From Setophaga petechia (lineage: Eukaryota > Chordata > Aves > Passeriformes > Parulidae): DNA of 64,000 nucleotides. The notes below the pieces were generated by a model. That model was not told where the DNA came from and ran no database searches. It saw nothing but the letters and a program-made list of their open reading frames with translations. Each line of letters starts with the position of its first letter. Position 1 is the first letter of the stretch. The stretch is taken from NCBI GenBank assembly GCA_024362935.1, contig JANCRA010000019.1, positions 898,001-962,000 on the forward strand. Reading direction: 5' to 3'. Positions 52,105-63,549 of the stretch are shown here, in pieces. A program made the translations under genes and the position numbers.

Positions 52105-55100
52105 TTGCTTACATCTGCCTGAGTTCTCATCCAAACTCCAATCCTGCAGTCACTAATTTCAAATTTTTTTTCAACAATCTTCTTTGGCTTCTTTTGAAGG
52201 ATGGCTGGAATCAGCATATTGTAACTATTTTGGTAAATCTGCCTAGTAATGCTTTGTTTGTCCAGAGACAAAATTCTTCAAATGGATCAGTGCAATGCTT
52301 ACAGGCTAACATAGTGTAATGGTGAATCCAGGGAGCTTTACAGGTTTAAGATAAAATAATCTTCCATAAATTAATCTCTGAGTGAAAATATCATGTAAGA
52401 AAAGTATTTAAACCTGCCACTTGACAGATTTGATCTCCTGCTTACATGGGTTTGATATGTCCATCTATCTCAGGGCTTCTTTTCAAGCCAAAAAAAAAAA
52501 ATGTTGTATTTTGAACTGCAGGGAAGTGACAGAGCACCCAGTGAGGATCAGCTGGGTAGTACTTCCTGACAGGTAAATTTACTGAAATCTTAACTTCATG
52601 GGGGAAATGGTGTTGGTCAAGGTGAATTTAACTTGGAGAGAAACTGGAATGTTGTTTTCATTATGCTTTTTTGGGGGGATACAAAACACTTCCCAGAACA
52701 AGAGAAAAAAACCTGTTTTTTTAACAATGAAGACCAGACACCAGAGAAGCATGGAAAAAAGTGAACAGAAGACTGGAAATCTCAGAGGACAAAATGTCAA
52801 AAATACATCACAATTGCTTGGTTTTATCATCTTTCTTATTACTTCTGAAATTAACAATAAGGTGTCTCTCAGTGATAAAAAAGGAGTTTGGGGATTATTT
52901 TTTGGAGAGGGTGTATTTGATGGAATTTCCATCCTCATACTCCAGGCTTGATCTCAGTTGCTAAAAACTGAAACTTCAAATCTTCACTTTAATCATCCAT
53001 TTAGACATGAATCTATTAGTCTTTGTCCAGGTTTCATTGTATATATTTTACACGATTTGTGTTACTTCACTCTTTTTGGTGTTTTTTTACATTCAGAGGA
53101 CATGCTTTAAGCTTCAGATAAGATTTGAAGATAAGAGTTAAATTCTGTACCTTATTTTAAGGAACAAGTCACGTTTCAGAAACAGCTTTATCTAGAAAAG
53201 AATTTGAATTTTTTCATAGCTTATCATGTTTCTGTTTTATTCAGGCAAAATGTCACACTATAGGGGAGCTATTGTTAGTGACCTTTACACCACCTTGAAA
53301 AAGCAGTAGAAAGGGCTTTTTTTTTCCATTTGCTCAAGCAAAGAATAAAGGAAACAGCTCTAAACTCTTTCATTAGCAGCTGAATCTTCACTTCTTAACA
53401 ACAGTCCTTGCCCAGACTAGGTAACAAGCATCCCAGTCAAGGAAAACAACCTAAATAAAAGAAAAAAAAATACCTGAGAAAACTTTAGAGTAAAGCTGCA
53501 TTGTTTATGGCATTAAAAGATATGGGTTTTTAGAAGCTCAAATATTTTGCTTTTTCTTCATGAGTCCCTCCACACAGGGCAACATAACCATGAGTGCTCC
53601 ACTGTTCAAAACCAAAATTAAGACCAGTTTGCACAGTGCTGTAGATTAAACAAGAGAAAATGTTAGGCAATTAAATGCTAATGATTCAAGCTGGGTGCTT
53701 ATGTTTTGTATTACTTGCCTAATAATGTTAGCATTTAAATGGTCAGCTTTGAAGTTATCAAACAGCCCATTAAGATGCAACCAGGGAGTTGTGGGCTCTT
53801 TGGGTGCTATTGTTTCAGTCTGGCTAGCTGCAGACTCAACAAAACAGCAGCGATGGGATTTACTTAGTGAAGACTATTTTTGAAATTGGAAGGACTAGAA
53901 GTTGGTTTCTTTTTTTTTCTTTTAGTGAAAGCTTGTATTATTGAGAACACAGCATGTGGGAAAAGCCTAAATATACTCATTTTCTTCTGAGTGCTGGGAT
54001 TTCTATTGTCCCTGCAGACCACTTAAATACAAATCAGTTGGTTCCCAAGCTCTGTGCAGTGATCATCCTGCTGCAGCCATCAAATTTCTACCAGATTGCT
54101 GACTCCAAGCTGGTGTTTCTGGATACTTGCAGGGGTTAATATAAAAATGTACTCTTGGCGGTAAAAGTTAAAGGAAGTTGAGTGATGAAAATTGCATCAG
54201 ATAATAAGAGATCCTCAAAGCAGCAGCTACTTAGAGGACAGAAATAAGATATAATTGTCAATGGAACAGAATATTATCCAGGATAATGGGCTCCTGCAGA
54301 TGCAAGAACAGCAAGGCAAGGCCAAAGCATTTATGGAAAATAAATGGCATGGTGCAGCTCAGGTTTGTTCTTCTTCAAAGTGCACAACATTGATCCTGTG
54401 GCAATGGTCTCTTATTCCAAATCATTGATGTAGACTTAATTATTTTATGTAATAGAGGTTGATGTGGGAGTTACTTACTGTGCCTCTGTAGACCTATTGC
54501 ATTAGGAGTGCCTCTGAAGAGAAAAGCACTGTGGATTTCAGTGCCTGGATTTCATCAAGCGTTTTGTTATCTCTACTGTGACTGCTATTCCCAGTACTTT
54601 CCATGTGGTGTTAACCAAGGAGAGCTAGTTTTCTGCTGTCAAAAGGCAAGTGCTGTGACAGTTTGATGTTTCCTGGTGGCAATTGTAAATATTGACGTTT
54701 TAGTCAGCAACATTTGATGCAACACATTAAACGTAATGGGGCTTTTTCACTGAATTTAAAGTGAATAATTTCAGGCCCTGTTTGGTGCATTAGGAGGAAC
54801 AGAACTGTTCTTAAACTGGCTTTGTTTTCTGATGTACTCGACATGATGTATAAATGCCAGAACAACCTCCTAGTAAAACTATATTACTTTTTGGTTTTTG
54901 ATTTTTGTGGCCTGCTACAGGGCTTATTTAAAATGCCACAAAATATGTACTGCTAGCTCTCACACCTTAATTGAAGAAATAGGTAGTCTGGATGTTTAAC
55001 AGAGACTTCTGTGTGTCATAACTATGAAATAGTGAACTAGTTCTTAGTTAGAAACATAAACCAGGTGCACTAAAACAATGCATTTCAGTTATTCATTTGC

Positions 55101-58100
55101 TATCTCCATGGTCATGACGTAATTTCTGTAATTTATCATAGGGATTTTTTTCTGAGAAATGTTAAATAGAACATAGCTATTTATTTTGGTCTACAGTTCC
55201 ATCCTGGGTTAACTTAGGGAAACTAGCCTTTAAAGGATAATTCTACATATTGCCACCCACACAGGACACGACTAGCAAAATGGTCGTTTTAATGCTGTGT
55301 GGGCTGTGTGTAGCTGCAAAAAGGATCAAAGATTTGGCCCTCTGTGTTTTATGCAGAACCTGAATGCAAGACCTTAGCAGGTTGTGTAAAAAAGAAAAAA
55401 AAAACCACACGGCCAAAAAAATCCAGAATACCATAATGATATAGATAAAGGGAGATCAATGGCATGATTAAAGCACTAGGATCCCACTGGGTTTTTTCCG
55501 AGCATCTACAGCCGGGATAGTGAATGCCTGATGATTTTTCAACTAGCACAATTTTAATTGGGTAGGTGACTGGGCAAGTCATGTAAAGCCTGCCTTTCCT
55601 TTTGATGCCTTCTTTTTTTCTTCTCCTTTTCACAGTGATGATAACAGCATACGGTCAGCTCTGTGACCTTGTGCAAGAACAGTCAACAAAGCACCCACCT
55701 CTGTCAAATCTTTCCAGAAGATCATAGTAGAGATTATGCCATCTGCATCTTGAATTTAAATTGCTCCTAGAGAGGCTGATGACCACTTTTAAGTGCAATC
55801 TATTTGTTTTTTGCCACATATCATGTTTTTGTCTGTTTCTAACACTTGAGAATATGTGTTCATTCATTCTGAACAACTTGGCAGGCTTCTTATATCTACT
55901 TTAATTTCTCTGGCTCTCTAAATGGTCACTGTATGGATGTCACAAGTAATGTAGATTGCTGCAGTTTTCCCATACTCTTTTTATTATGCATTACAGGGTT
56001 GTCATTATAGCACAAGAATTCTATTGCCAGTACATTGCAAAGGTTCCATATCACTAGAGCTTCGTACCTCCTTGATGTTTCTTGTAGGCAGCTCCTCTAG
56101 GCATTGACTCTTCCTTGTCCTCACAGCAGCCAACTGCCTCCAGTTCCCACCAATCCACTCTTTTATAAAAACACTCTTCTTACTGGCTACAGGTGTGGCC
56201 TGTTAACATCAGGCCTGCTCCTATCTTTTGTAATTGGTTCAGCTGCAACTCTTTAGGGGATAACATTACATTCTTTACCACCTTCATTTAGCCATACTCT
56301 ATCCCCTTACATTGTAGCATTTTTGAATGGCAGTTACAATCTGGGGCCTGTCTCTGAGGTCCAAGGAGGCTAATTATAAACTAGCTGTGTCTGTCTGCCT
56401 GCTAAAACCATGTGGAAGCTGGGAACTACTGCACTGGCTTCTGTAGCACCTTCTCATGACCATACCATACTCCCAGGTTCTCTGTCCCAAAGATGAAAAT
56501 TCTTTGTTTTGCATCTTGATCAGGGGACTGAAAAAGCTTCTGGAGGAGCTACAGACCACTAGAGTATATCTATTTTTCTTAGCACTCTTCCCAGAGACAT
56601 AATTTTCAATGCACTTCACTGCTGACACATTTATCCACTGAATGACTAGTGTAGTCTACACCTCCTCTTCTTGAAGTCCTTTCTCCCGTGCCAGAATACC
56701 AGACTGTAGGATTTACACAGCTGCTGGGGATAAGTGATAAAACAACATTCCAAAGAGCAGCTTTCAGGTGGGAAGGTATAAGCAGCCTGTGAGAAGGTGG
56801 CTGCATGGGATGCACAAGTTTCTCTTGCTAAATTTGCTGTTGAACACACTCATAGATGTACCTACTTGATGATGATGTCATACTGTAGAGGATTTGCAAT
56901 GCTTTCCAGAAAAGAGGCCTTAATTTCCTTCCTATGTCTGAAAGTCCTGCCTTGTGCAAGTCCCAAGCTTTCTCCAAGGTTAGTCCTTGATTTTTGCCTT
57001 TATGTGGTTAGGGGCTTATTTGCTTACAAAATCTGAAGGTGCTTCAGATCTCCCTATCAGCTGAAAGACTCTCTGTGCCATTACTTCTGTAGGCTGCACT
57101 TACCTGGCCACCTGAGTTTGCCACTCTCCATCACAAGGGACAGAGGTCCTGATTCCTTCCTCGTGGAGTTTCAGCAGTACTCATGAGAGGGTGGATCCTG
57201 CATGGCAAGGCTGAAGCCTACTGTCTTCAAACCAAGAAAGTCAGTCCAGGATAGTGTGGTTCTGCACCAGTCCCTGGACTGTCCTGTTCAATATTCAGAG
57301 AATGAATGACCAGCACTCCTTATGGTGGATACAGACACATTGCTTCCAGAACAGTTAACATTTGACACATAAATACAACCAAACCCTTCTCTATGACATC
57401 TACTGACGGTCCACTCTCAGCAGGCATAGATAAAAACTATACATAGCCATCTCTTAATTTGCCTTATGCTATGGAAGGAGATGCAAGACAATTCAGAACT
57501 TGCCAAAAATGTTGCCACCAAACCTCCACTAGTCACGAATTTAAAATAAAAAAGGCAGCTATTAAAATATTAATTCCTATGTTTTCCGTATTACTCAAGG
57601 CACAAAAATTATTCTAAAATTCTTTAATTCTCTAATTTAAAAATATTTTAGAATTTAACTAATCTTAACAGAAAATTAGGTGTGTTTCAGTTTTAGTTGA
57701 AACCCAAAGAGATGTCAACAAAGACCCCTCATCCACAAAACAAAATTTTAAAAATGTAAATTAAGTGCTTCAAAATGTTGATTCCGAGGGTAAAGTTATT
57801 TTATATCAGCCTAGCTGTATTCTCATGGAAGCAATGGAATGGTTGGCATTGCTGTCAGTGGAAATGGCTTAGTGGGTCTAACAGTTGCAGCACTGTGTAT
57901 AACAGGTTCAAATGAGCTCAGAAAGCAGAAAATTGGAATTTCACATGCCACTCTCACCCTCTGCTTCTTCAGATGACTAACTCTGCATCACTTTCTACCT
58001 GGATATCATTCAGTGCTTTCACTTTTTTGTCCAGGTCTCTCCTGATTCCACCACCTTTCTTTGCTTACCTCTACCATTAATAGATTTGCAATCTCTCCAT

Positions 58101-58139
58101 GCTGGCTCCCATGATGTGGTTCATTTGAAATCACCAGTG

Positions 58140-58500
58140 GCTGGAATGGAGTGATTAAGTTTTTAAAAAAGAAACCTCATGAACAGTTTATTTATCACCT
58201 TAGTGAGATGGAGGTGATATGGGAGAGGCAAGGGGCCCACGGAAAACCCGGGGCCTTTGGAATAGCTGTGGTACTGATGTTAGAGGCAGCTGCAGTGGAG
58301 GAGAGCCCCCCACTGTTAAGTGTGATAGCAGAGTGGGAAACCAGCTGTGCCTGTGACATTAGAGCCCCTCTACAACTGAACAAACTTATCAAAGGGCTGC
58401 ATCAGATTGTGAAAAGCAGAACTACTTGAAGCAATTCACTCGGCTGCTGCCACTCGGCTTTGATTGATATGAACAAGTCTTATCTTCAAAAATATATACT
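58140..58500. promoter_or_regulatory. Candidate conserved non-coding element
   Basis: This stretch is more balanced in base composition than its surroundings, lacks simple repeats, and carries distinctive words such as CACTCGGCTTTGATTGATAT and ATTGTGAAAAGCAG. TTTGAT and TGATTGAT resemble TCF/LEF and PBX/HOX-type sites. A 92-codon open frame (58,151-58,429, plus) crosses it, but the minus strand is also partly open and no domain is recognisable. The call rests on its appearance only. It could equally be a coding exon fragment or ordinary unique DNA. Confidence 0.22.
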
Positions 58501-59177
58501 GCTAAAGTGAGTATTTCTAGAATCACTTCGGATTGCATCTTGGAAAGGAAGAAAATTTTGCCTCCTCCCTGCCCCTCCTCCTCCTCTTAGGCTTCCTCCA
58601 CTCTTGAAAAGTCTTATGCATGGCTAAGACATATGCTAAATGTGGGAGGATAAAAAGGCACCGTCCAAATCTTCATGTCTTTGACTGCAAAGCAGCTGTA
58701 TATATCCCTGTTCTTTAGGAGTATGAATTAGGGCTGAAGAACTACTACTCCAAAGTCTCTTACCTTTTGACAGATCATTTTTGTTTGTGGTGGCTGTGGT
58801 TGTCAGCTGCAGTTTGTCAAGCTTGGAACAGTATTTGGTATTGGAGAGAAGGACCACCTTTTTTCTTTTAAAGAAGAAATCGAGGAGGAAGATAACTGCC
58901 CGTGCACAGCTGTGCATGCCTTTTCAGTTTGGCTCAACTAATCTTGCAACAACTGTCCTTGTTCAACAGTGCAGATCTGGCAGTCTACAGGGCAGAGTGA
59001 AAGTTCTCAGGGATGGAACCGCTACCTCCATCAATCTCAGCATGGAGACTCAACTCTTGATCCAGATATAGCAGCAGTGCTAGGGGACAACACTTGCAGT
59101 ATCAAAAAATTTCCTCCCACAAGGTACATTGAGGGTGATTGTGGCTATACAGGGAGTGAATTCAGTCCTCTATTTTC

Positions 59178-59195
59178 TTGATATTATAATATCAA
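59178..59195. repeat. Perfect 18-bp AT palindrome
   Basis: TTGATATTATAATATCAA reads the same on both strands. It is short and AT-rich, so it is weakly informative on its own. Confidence 0.85.
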
Positions 59196-60436
59196 ATGAA
59201 TTTCTAAGAGTGCTAAAAAATATTTTGGTTTTACAAGCTGATTCTAACAAAGAAAAAAAATTCTAAGTATAGGGAGCTGACTACAAAAGCTTTAGGGAGA
59301 ACAAAACGAGACCAATAGCCACCGGAAGACAGAAAAATGCAGCAGATTTTGATTAAGAAAAAGAAAGTTCCCTGAAAAGACAGCTGTATTTAAAAGTAAA
59401 GATGAAGGAAGCAGGCAACAAAATAAAGAGGACTGACTCTAGGTTGAAGACAATTCACACAGGTTGGCCAATCATATTTAAATGCTGTGTTGGTGGTCTT
59501 TATTTAAAGGTCAGACAAAATTGTAGCAAAATCCCCAGGAGGATTATTAAAATGCTTATTTAAAACAGTAGGTTGCCTGTGGGAGAAAGGGCTAGTTTTA
59601 TTTTATTTCTAACAGTATTTAATTAGTTTATTATTGCATTTGGAATTACTTTCTTAGAGAACTTTGTCTTTTTGTACTGTTCAATACTCTCTTCCATCCA
59701 CATTTTCTGCCAGACCTGCAACAGAAATATAATTTCTTGAGTTTAAATTCTATATCTTAATCTTTGCATCTTATCAAAGCTCTCAGGCCTCACCAGTAAG
59801 TTCCTATGCAAACAATCAATCAAAATATTACCCTCTGCCCCATTTGTCAATGCTCATCTTCTGCCCCTGATATTGCAGCAACATGTCATGCACTCCATGC
59901 ACTTCAGAACCTTCTCATTCCAAGATTGATGATGAAATCATGGCTGTTTACCCTTTGGAAAGCTTAGTTATCAAGTGCAAGGTGACAAAAATATTTATCT
60001 AGAATGGTCTTCTGACCTTCTGTTCTCACAGAAGTTGGATAATTGGAAAACATGTGCACTAATACAGTCTGCAGGGCTGCACAAGCAATCAAAGTCTGTG
60101 CTGTTTCTGAATGCAACCAACACAGAATGCAAAGCCCTTTTGGAGCAGGAAAAGCATTGTTGGATATTCTCTTTTTTCCTGTAACACACAACAATGCTTT
60201 AAGTCGGGGACACAAGCTTGTGAACAGTTTCCCAGTGGCTGAGAATGCTCAGTATTTCTTCACTAAAATATCTAATTTTCCAAACCCACTGAAGGGAGGA
60301 GCTGAAACTTTCCAAAAGACAGTCCTGTTTGTGATTGCAGTACATCCAAAAAAACTTTTTTCCCATAATCTTGCAGCTCACACTTGTCCAAGGCCTGGCA
60401 GCTGGACCATTTAAAGCCTCCAGACACAATTCCTTG

Positions 60437-60804
60437 GCCTTCCAGTACCTAAAGGGGCTACAGGAGAGCTGGAGAGGGACTTCTTACATGGGCAGATAGT
60501 TGCAGGGCAAAGGGGAAGAATGGCTTTAAATTGAAAGAGGGTAGGTTTAGATTGCACATTTGGAAGAAATTATTTACTATGAGGTTGGTGAGATGCTGCC
60601 ACAGGTTGCCCAGGGAAGTTGTAGATGCCCCATCCCTGGAACTGTTCAAAGCTAGGTTGGATGGGGGTCTGAGCAACTTGGTCTAGTGGGAGGTGTCTCT
60701 GCCAATGCAGATGGATTAAAAACAAAAGTTCCTTAAGGTCCCTTCCAACTTCAGCCATTCTATGATTCCATGATTCCATGATTCCATGATCTTATGAATA
60801 CGTG
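60437..60804 (+). mobile_element. CR1 LINE 3' end
   Basis: A 5'-truncated CR1 copy covering the 3' terminal part. It contains TTCCAGTACCTAAAGGGGCT, TTTAAATTGAAAGAGGGTAG, GGTTGCCCAGGGAAGTTGTA, CCATCCCTGGAACTGTTCAA and AAGGTCCCTTCCAACTTCAG, all in the usual CR1 order. It ends in the terminal octamer array: ATTCTATG then three ATTCCATG units and a degenerate ATCTTATG (60,757-60,796). CR1 inserts by target-primed reverse transcription and usually as short 3' fragments. Minus-strand open frames across it are shadows. The 5' boundary is approximate. Confidence 0.95.
60757..60796 (+). repeat. CR1 terminal octamer array
   Basis: Five consecutive 8-base units: ATTCTATG, ATTCCATG three times, and ATCTTATG. 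This is the 3' signature of CR1 elements, here somewhat longer than the usual two or three units. Confidence 0.95.
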
Positions 60805-61198
60805 AGCATACTGGCCCTGTGAAAGGCTTAGGTTGGAAACGCCGCACTTGTTAGACTAAGAAGCTTAAAACACATTTTTGAGGCTAAAAAGGGATTGGCC
60901 CACACAGGTCTCCTTCAGGAACTTTTTCTCATCCTTTTCGGGCAGCCTTCAGCTCTCAGTCAACACCCAGCCCCCTCAGCCAGCTCAGTGCTGCAGGCAC
61001 CAAGGGCTGGAGGACAACTATTGAGCAGCTGTCATCACTGCCCATCTGACATGATGAAAACCAGAGGGAATGAGCACTCCATGAGAAACATGAAGTTAGT
61101 TGATGCTTTGCTAAAAATCACCCTTCTATCCCATTATGGTGTCCAATACCAGAGTGTGAGCAGGATTTGAGCTTGTTGGATGTATCTTGTTGTTTCAG
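60805..61198. other. Non-coding DNA between CR1 end and candidate exon
   Basis: A plus-strand open frame of 91 codons (60,895-61,170) lies here but shows no domain or convincing composition. No repeat was recognised. The last 18 bases (TGTATCTTGTTGTTTCAG, ending at 61,198) form a good splice-acceptor-like pyrimidine tract. Confidence 0.45.
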
Positions 61199-61454
61199 AC
61201 AGCTCATCCTTTTCTCTTGGCAGTAAAGTTGTTGCCCTCTACAAGAAAAAGGCTCAACTATTCCTAAAAGTGGCAAAGCTAAGCTTGCCTTGAGGAAAGT
61301 CTCTGTTACCAAAAAGAAGAAGAAATTTTTTAGGAGTACTAGTGTGGAAAGTGAACCTTGGTGTGCGGAGAAGAAATCAGATTCAACAACAGTTTATAAT
61401 GGAGCTACAAAGACCAAGCGCTTTGATGTCCTCCTGGAAGAGTTACGTGTTTAG
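61199..61454 (+). pseudogene. Candidate coding exon or gene relic, lysine/serine-rich, one apparent frameshift
   Basis: I do not recognise the protein. After an acceptor-like TTGTTGTTTCAG ending at 61,198, one frame from 61,201 reads SSSFSLGS then VALYKKKAQLF, and stops at 61,291-61,293. A second frame, open from 61,227 to a TAG at 61,452-61,454, reads KSGKAKLALRK, KKKKKFFRSTSVESEP and KRFDVLLEELRV. The two frames join naturally near 61,262, where one missing base would explain the switch. The composition (basic tract, then acidic C-terminus) looks protein-like and three CpG-containing codons occur near the end. However, a 75-codon open frame alone is not significant. Alternatives are a decayed exon, a frameshift from sequencing error, or chance. 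Confidence 0.27.
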
Positions 61455-62623
61455 TTCAAGCTGGTGCCTATATTGTAAGATCTAACTGGAACTTTCAAGA
61501 CAAAAAATTCTCAGGATGTGAACAATCCAGTCTCTATTTTCATTACTGTGAGTTTAAGCTGAATTTTATACAGGGCCTGAAATGGGACCACTGTTGGATC
61601 CTAGTACTCTCACTATGATATAAATATATAAGGAGCCCAGCAACATACAGACCTACTTTAGGATTGAAATTACTCTGAAAATTGTCCTTTAAGGCAAAAT
61701 TGATTTTGTAATATGTGAGTTCTGTAGGGAACATTTTCCACTTTTTTTCTTTTTTACAGAGAGTGTGTAAGTTGGTCTCTATCTTTCACAAAATGGTATT
61801 TGATATGAACTATTATTAGCTGAAAAAGATAATCTGTTCAGTGAAACATGCTCATTTTCTGGTCCTAAACTGTCTCTGCTCCCTAGAAGCAACAATGCCA
61901 CAGTAATTCAGAACACAGGCTCTGCTAATGCTATGCTTCATGCACATATTTATCAATCTGATAATTATGCTTAAAATAAGGCAGGGAAATAAAAAAGGCT
62001 GACTGAGATAGAATTCTGATCAAATGCTAGAGGCAGATACAGTCCAGGTCTGCTAGCACAGAGTTTTACAAAAAACCAGAAAGATAAAATGCAATTTTAC
62101 ATTTTATTCAGTGCTGTTTATTCAGCTCTTTTTCCCTAAGAATCATTATCAATATGAAGTTATTTATGCTTCCATTTCTGATGGAACTTGGGCTTGCTCA
62201 GCAAATCTTTTCCAGAATATAGTATTCTTTCTTTTTTATATTTGCTCACAGATGTTTTAGGATAAGATATTGATTATCCTGCAAATGGACAAGCAGTTTC
62301 TTTTGAACCAAAGAGTTGTTTTCCTCATTACAGTTCTAAACCACTTGCTGTTTTTTTTAAACCTATTCAATCTCCTGGTTATGTTTCATCAGCTTCCCTT
62401 CAGGGTTGTTTTTTCTTGTTCTTCTTTTTGTTTTTCCCTTCAGGCCTGTCCTCTCTCAAATCCTTAAAGCTGAAAAATTCCTGGGATATTTCACTATTGT
62501 ATTAATGCTGCAGAGCTGAGAGAACTAAGGGATAAGTGTGTGTGTGTTTCTTTCTATATATATGTTTGAAAAATCTAATGATGCTGTGATACTGCCACTC
62601 AGATATTATTGGTGATATGTTTT
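61455..62623. other. Non-coding DNA
   Basis: No gene or recognisable repeat family. A short (GT)n run occurs at about 62,536-62,547, followed by TATATATATG. Open frames are at most 65 codons. Confidence 0.6.
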
Positions 62624-63549
62624 TGTGGTGGGCTGACCTTGGCTGGCCACCAGGTGCCTACCCAGCTGCACTTTTGCTATCCCTCCTCTACACATGGGTG
62701 AGAAAATAAGACAGGGTCATGATACAGACAGGGAGATCACTCACCAATTACAGTCAGGGGCAAAACAGATTCAACCTGGGGAAAATCAATTTGATTTATT
62801 GCCAATTAGAGTAGGATAGTGAGAAAAACAGACAAAACTAAAACACTTTCCCCCATCCCTCCTTCAGGTTCAATTTCACTCTCTCACTACTGACTCTTTT
62901 ATTGGAGGAAGTAGGGAGGGAGGAAAGGGGGCTGGGGCTTGTGGTAAGTCCATAACATTTCATCTCTGCTGCTCCTTCCTCTGCTCCCTTTGCTTGTTCC
63001 ATCATGGGATCTCTCCTATGATGTACAGTTCTTCAAGAGCAGCTCCAGCATGGATGCTCCATGGACAGCAGCTACTTCCAGACAAAATGCTCCTAGCAAA
63101 GGCTCCTTTCCACTGACTGCAGATTCCTTCAGGGCATGTTCACCTGCTCCACCGTGGAGCTGTCCTCCTCCATGGGCTGCAGGGAGACAGCCTGCTCCAT
63201 TACATCCTTCTCCAGAGGCTGCAGGAGAACCTCTGCTCCAGCATCTGGAGCACCTCTTCCCTTTCCTTCCTCCCTCACCTTGGTGTCTGCAGAGCTGGTT
63301 TTGCAAATGTTTCACACTCCCCTTTCTCACACAGCTGCTGCACCGTGTTTTTTCACTCTCCATAAATATGTTATCACAGAGATGCCACCAGTGCTGCTGA
63401 GGGGCTCGGGTTTGAGCAGCAGCAGATCCTTTTTGGAGCCAGCTGGAAATGTCTCTGGCCCACATGGGGACAACTCCTGGTTTCTTCTCAGAGAGACCAC
63501 TCCTGTTGTCCTCTCTGCCACCAAAGTTGTGCAGCATAAACCAAATGCT
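62624..63549 (-). mobile_element. Full-length LTR of an avian endogenous retrovirus (solo)
   Basis: Same family and orientation as the 29.4-kb copy. The minus-strand 3' end is the GGTCAGCCCACCACA terminus at 62,624. The minus-strand 5' end is a decayed TGTATTGGG-like start near 63,549, where the sequence has AGCATTTGG. The TAATTGGTGAGTGATCTCCC block lies at about 62,735-62,754. A minus-strand AATAAA polyadenylation signal sits at 62,800-62,795. The middle (about 62,990-63,260) is GC-rich with degenerate repeats of a CTGCTCCA...CATGGGCTGCAG type. No gag/pol/env-like sequence flanks it within the window, so it appears to be a solo LTR. The flanks GTTTT (62,619-62,623) and TTTTT (63,550-63,554) match at four of five bases, which is only weak support for a target duplication. 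Open frames of 136-173 codons crossing it are artefacts of the GC-rich repeat. Confidence 0.89.
62795..62800 (-). promoter_or_regulatory. LTR polyadenylation signal AATAAA
   Basis: TTTATT on the plus strand gives AATAAA in the LTR sense strand. It lies about 175 bp before the LTR 3' end and is in the expected position relative to the conserved 3' block. The matching position in the 29-kb copy is mutated. Confidence 0.55.

Larger units (their letters stand above)
41546..60436. other. Non-coding DNA, the longest interval without a recognised large element
   Basis: No supportable gene. The longest open frames are 46,049-46,552 (minus, 167 codons) and 48,661-49,167 (plus, 168 codons). Neither shows a domain, signal peptide or homology that I recognise, and frames this long are expected about once by chance in 64 kb. 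Simple repeats and hairpins inside are listed separately. Stretches at 54,640-54,800 and 58,140-58,500 look like conserved non-coding DNA. Confidence 0.55.

Noticed and set aside
57098..57198. Perfect splice-donor consensus CAGGTAAGT on the minus strand (57,106-57,098) with a possible acceptor upstream
   Set aside because: The implied 95-bp exon has stop codons in all three frames, the acceptor is mediocre, and a perfect 9-base donor is expected by chance at roughly this frequency.
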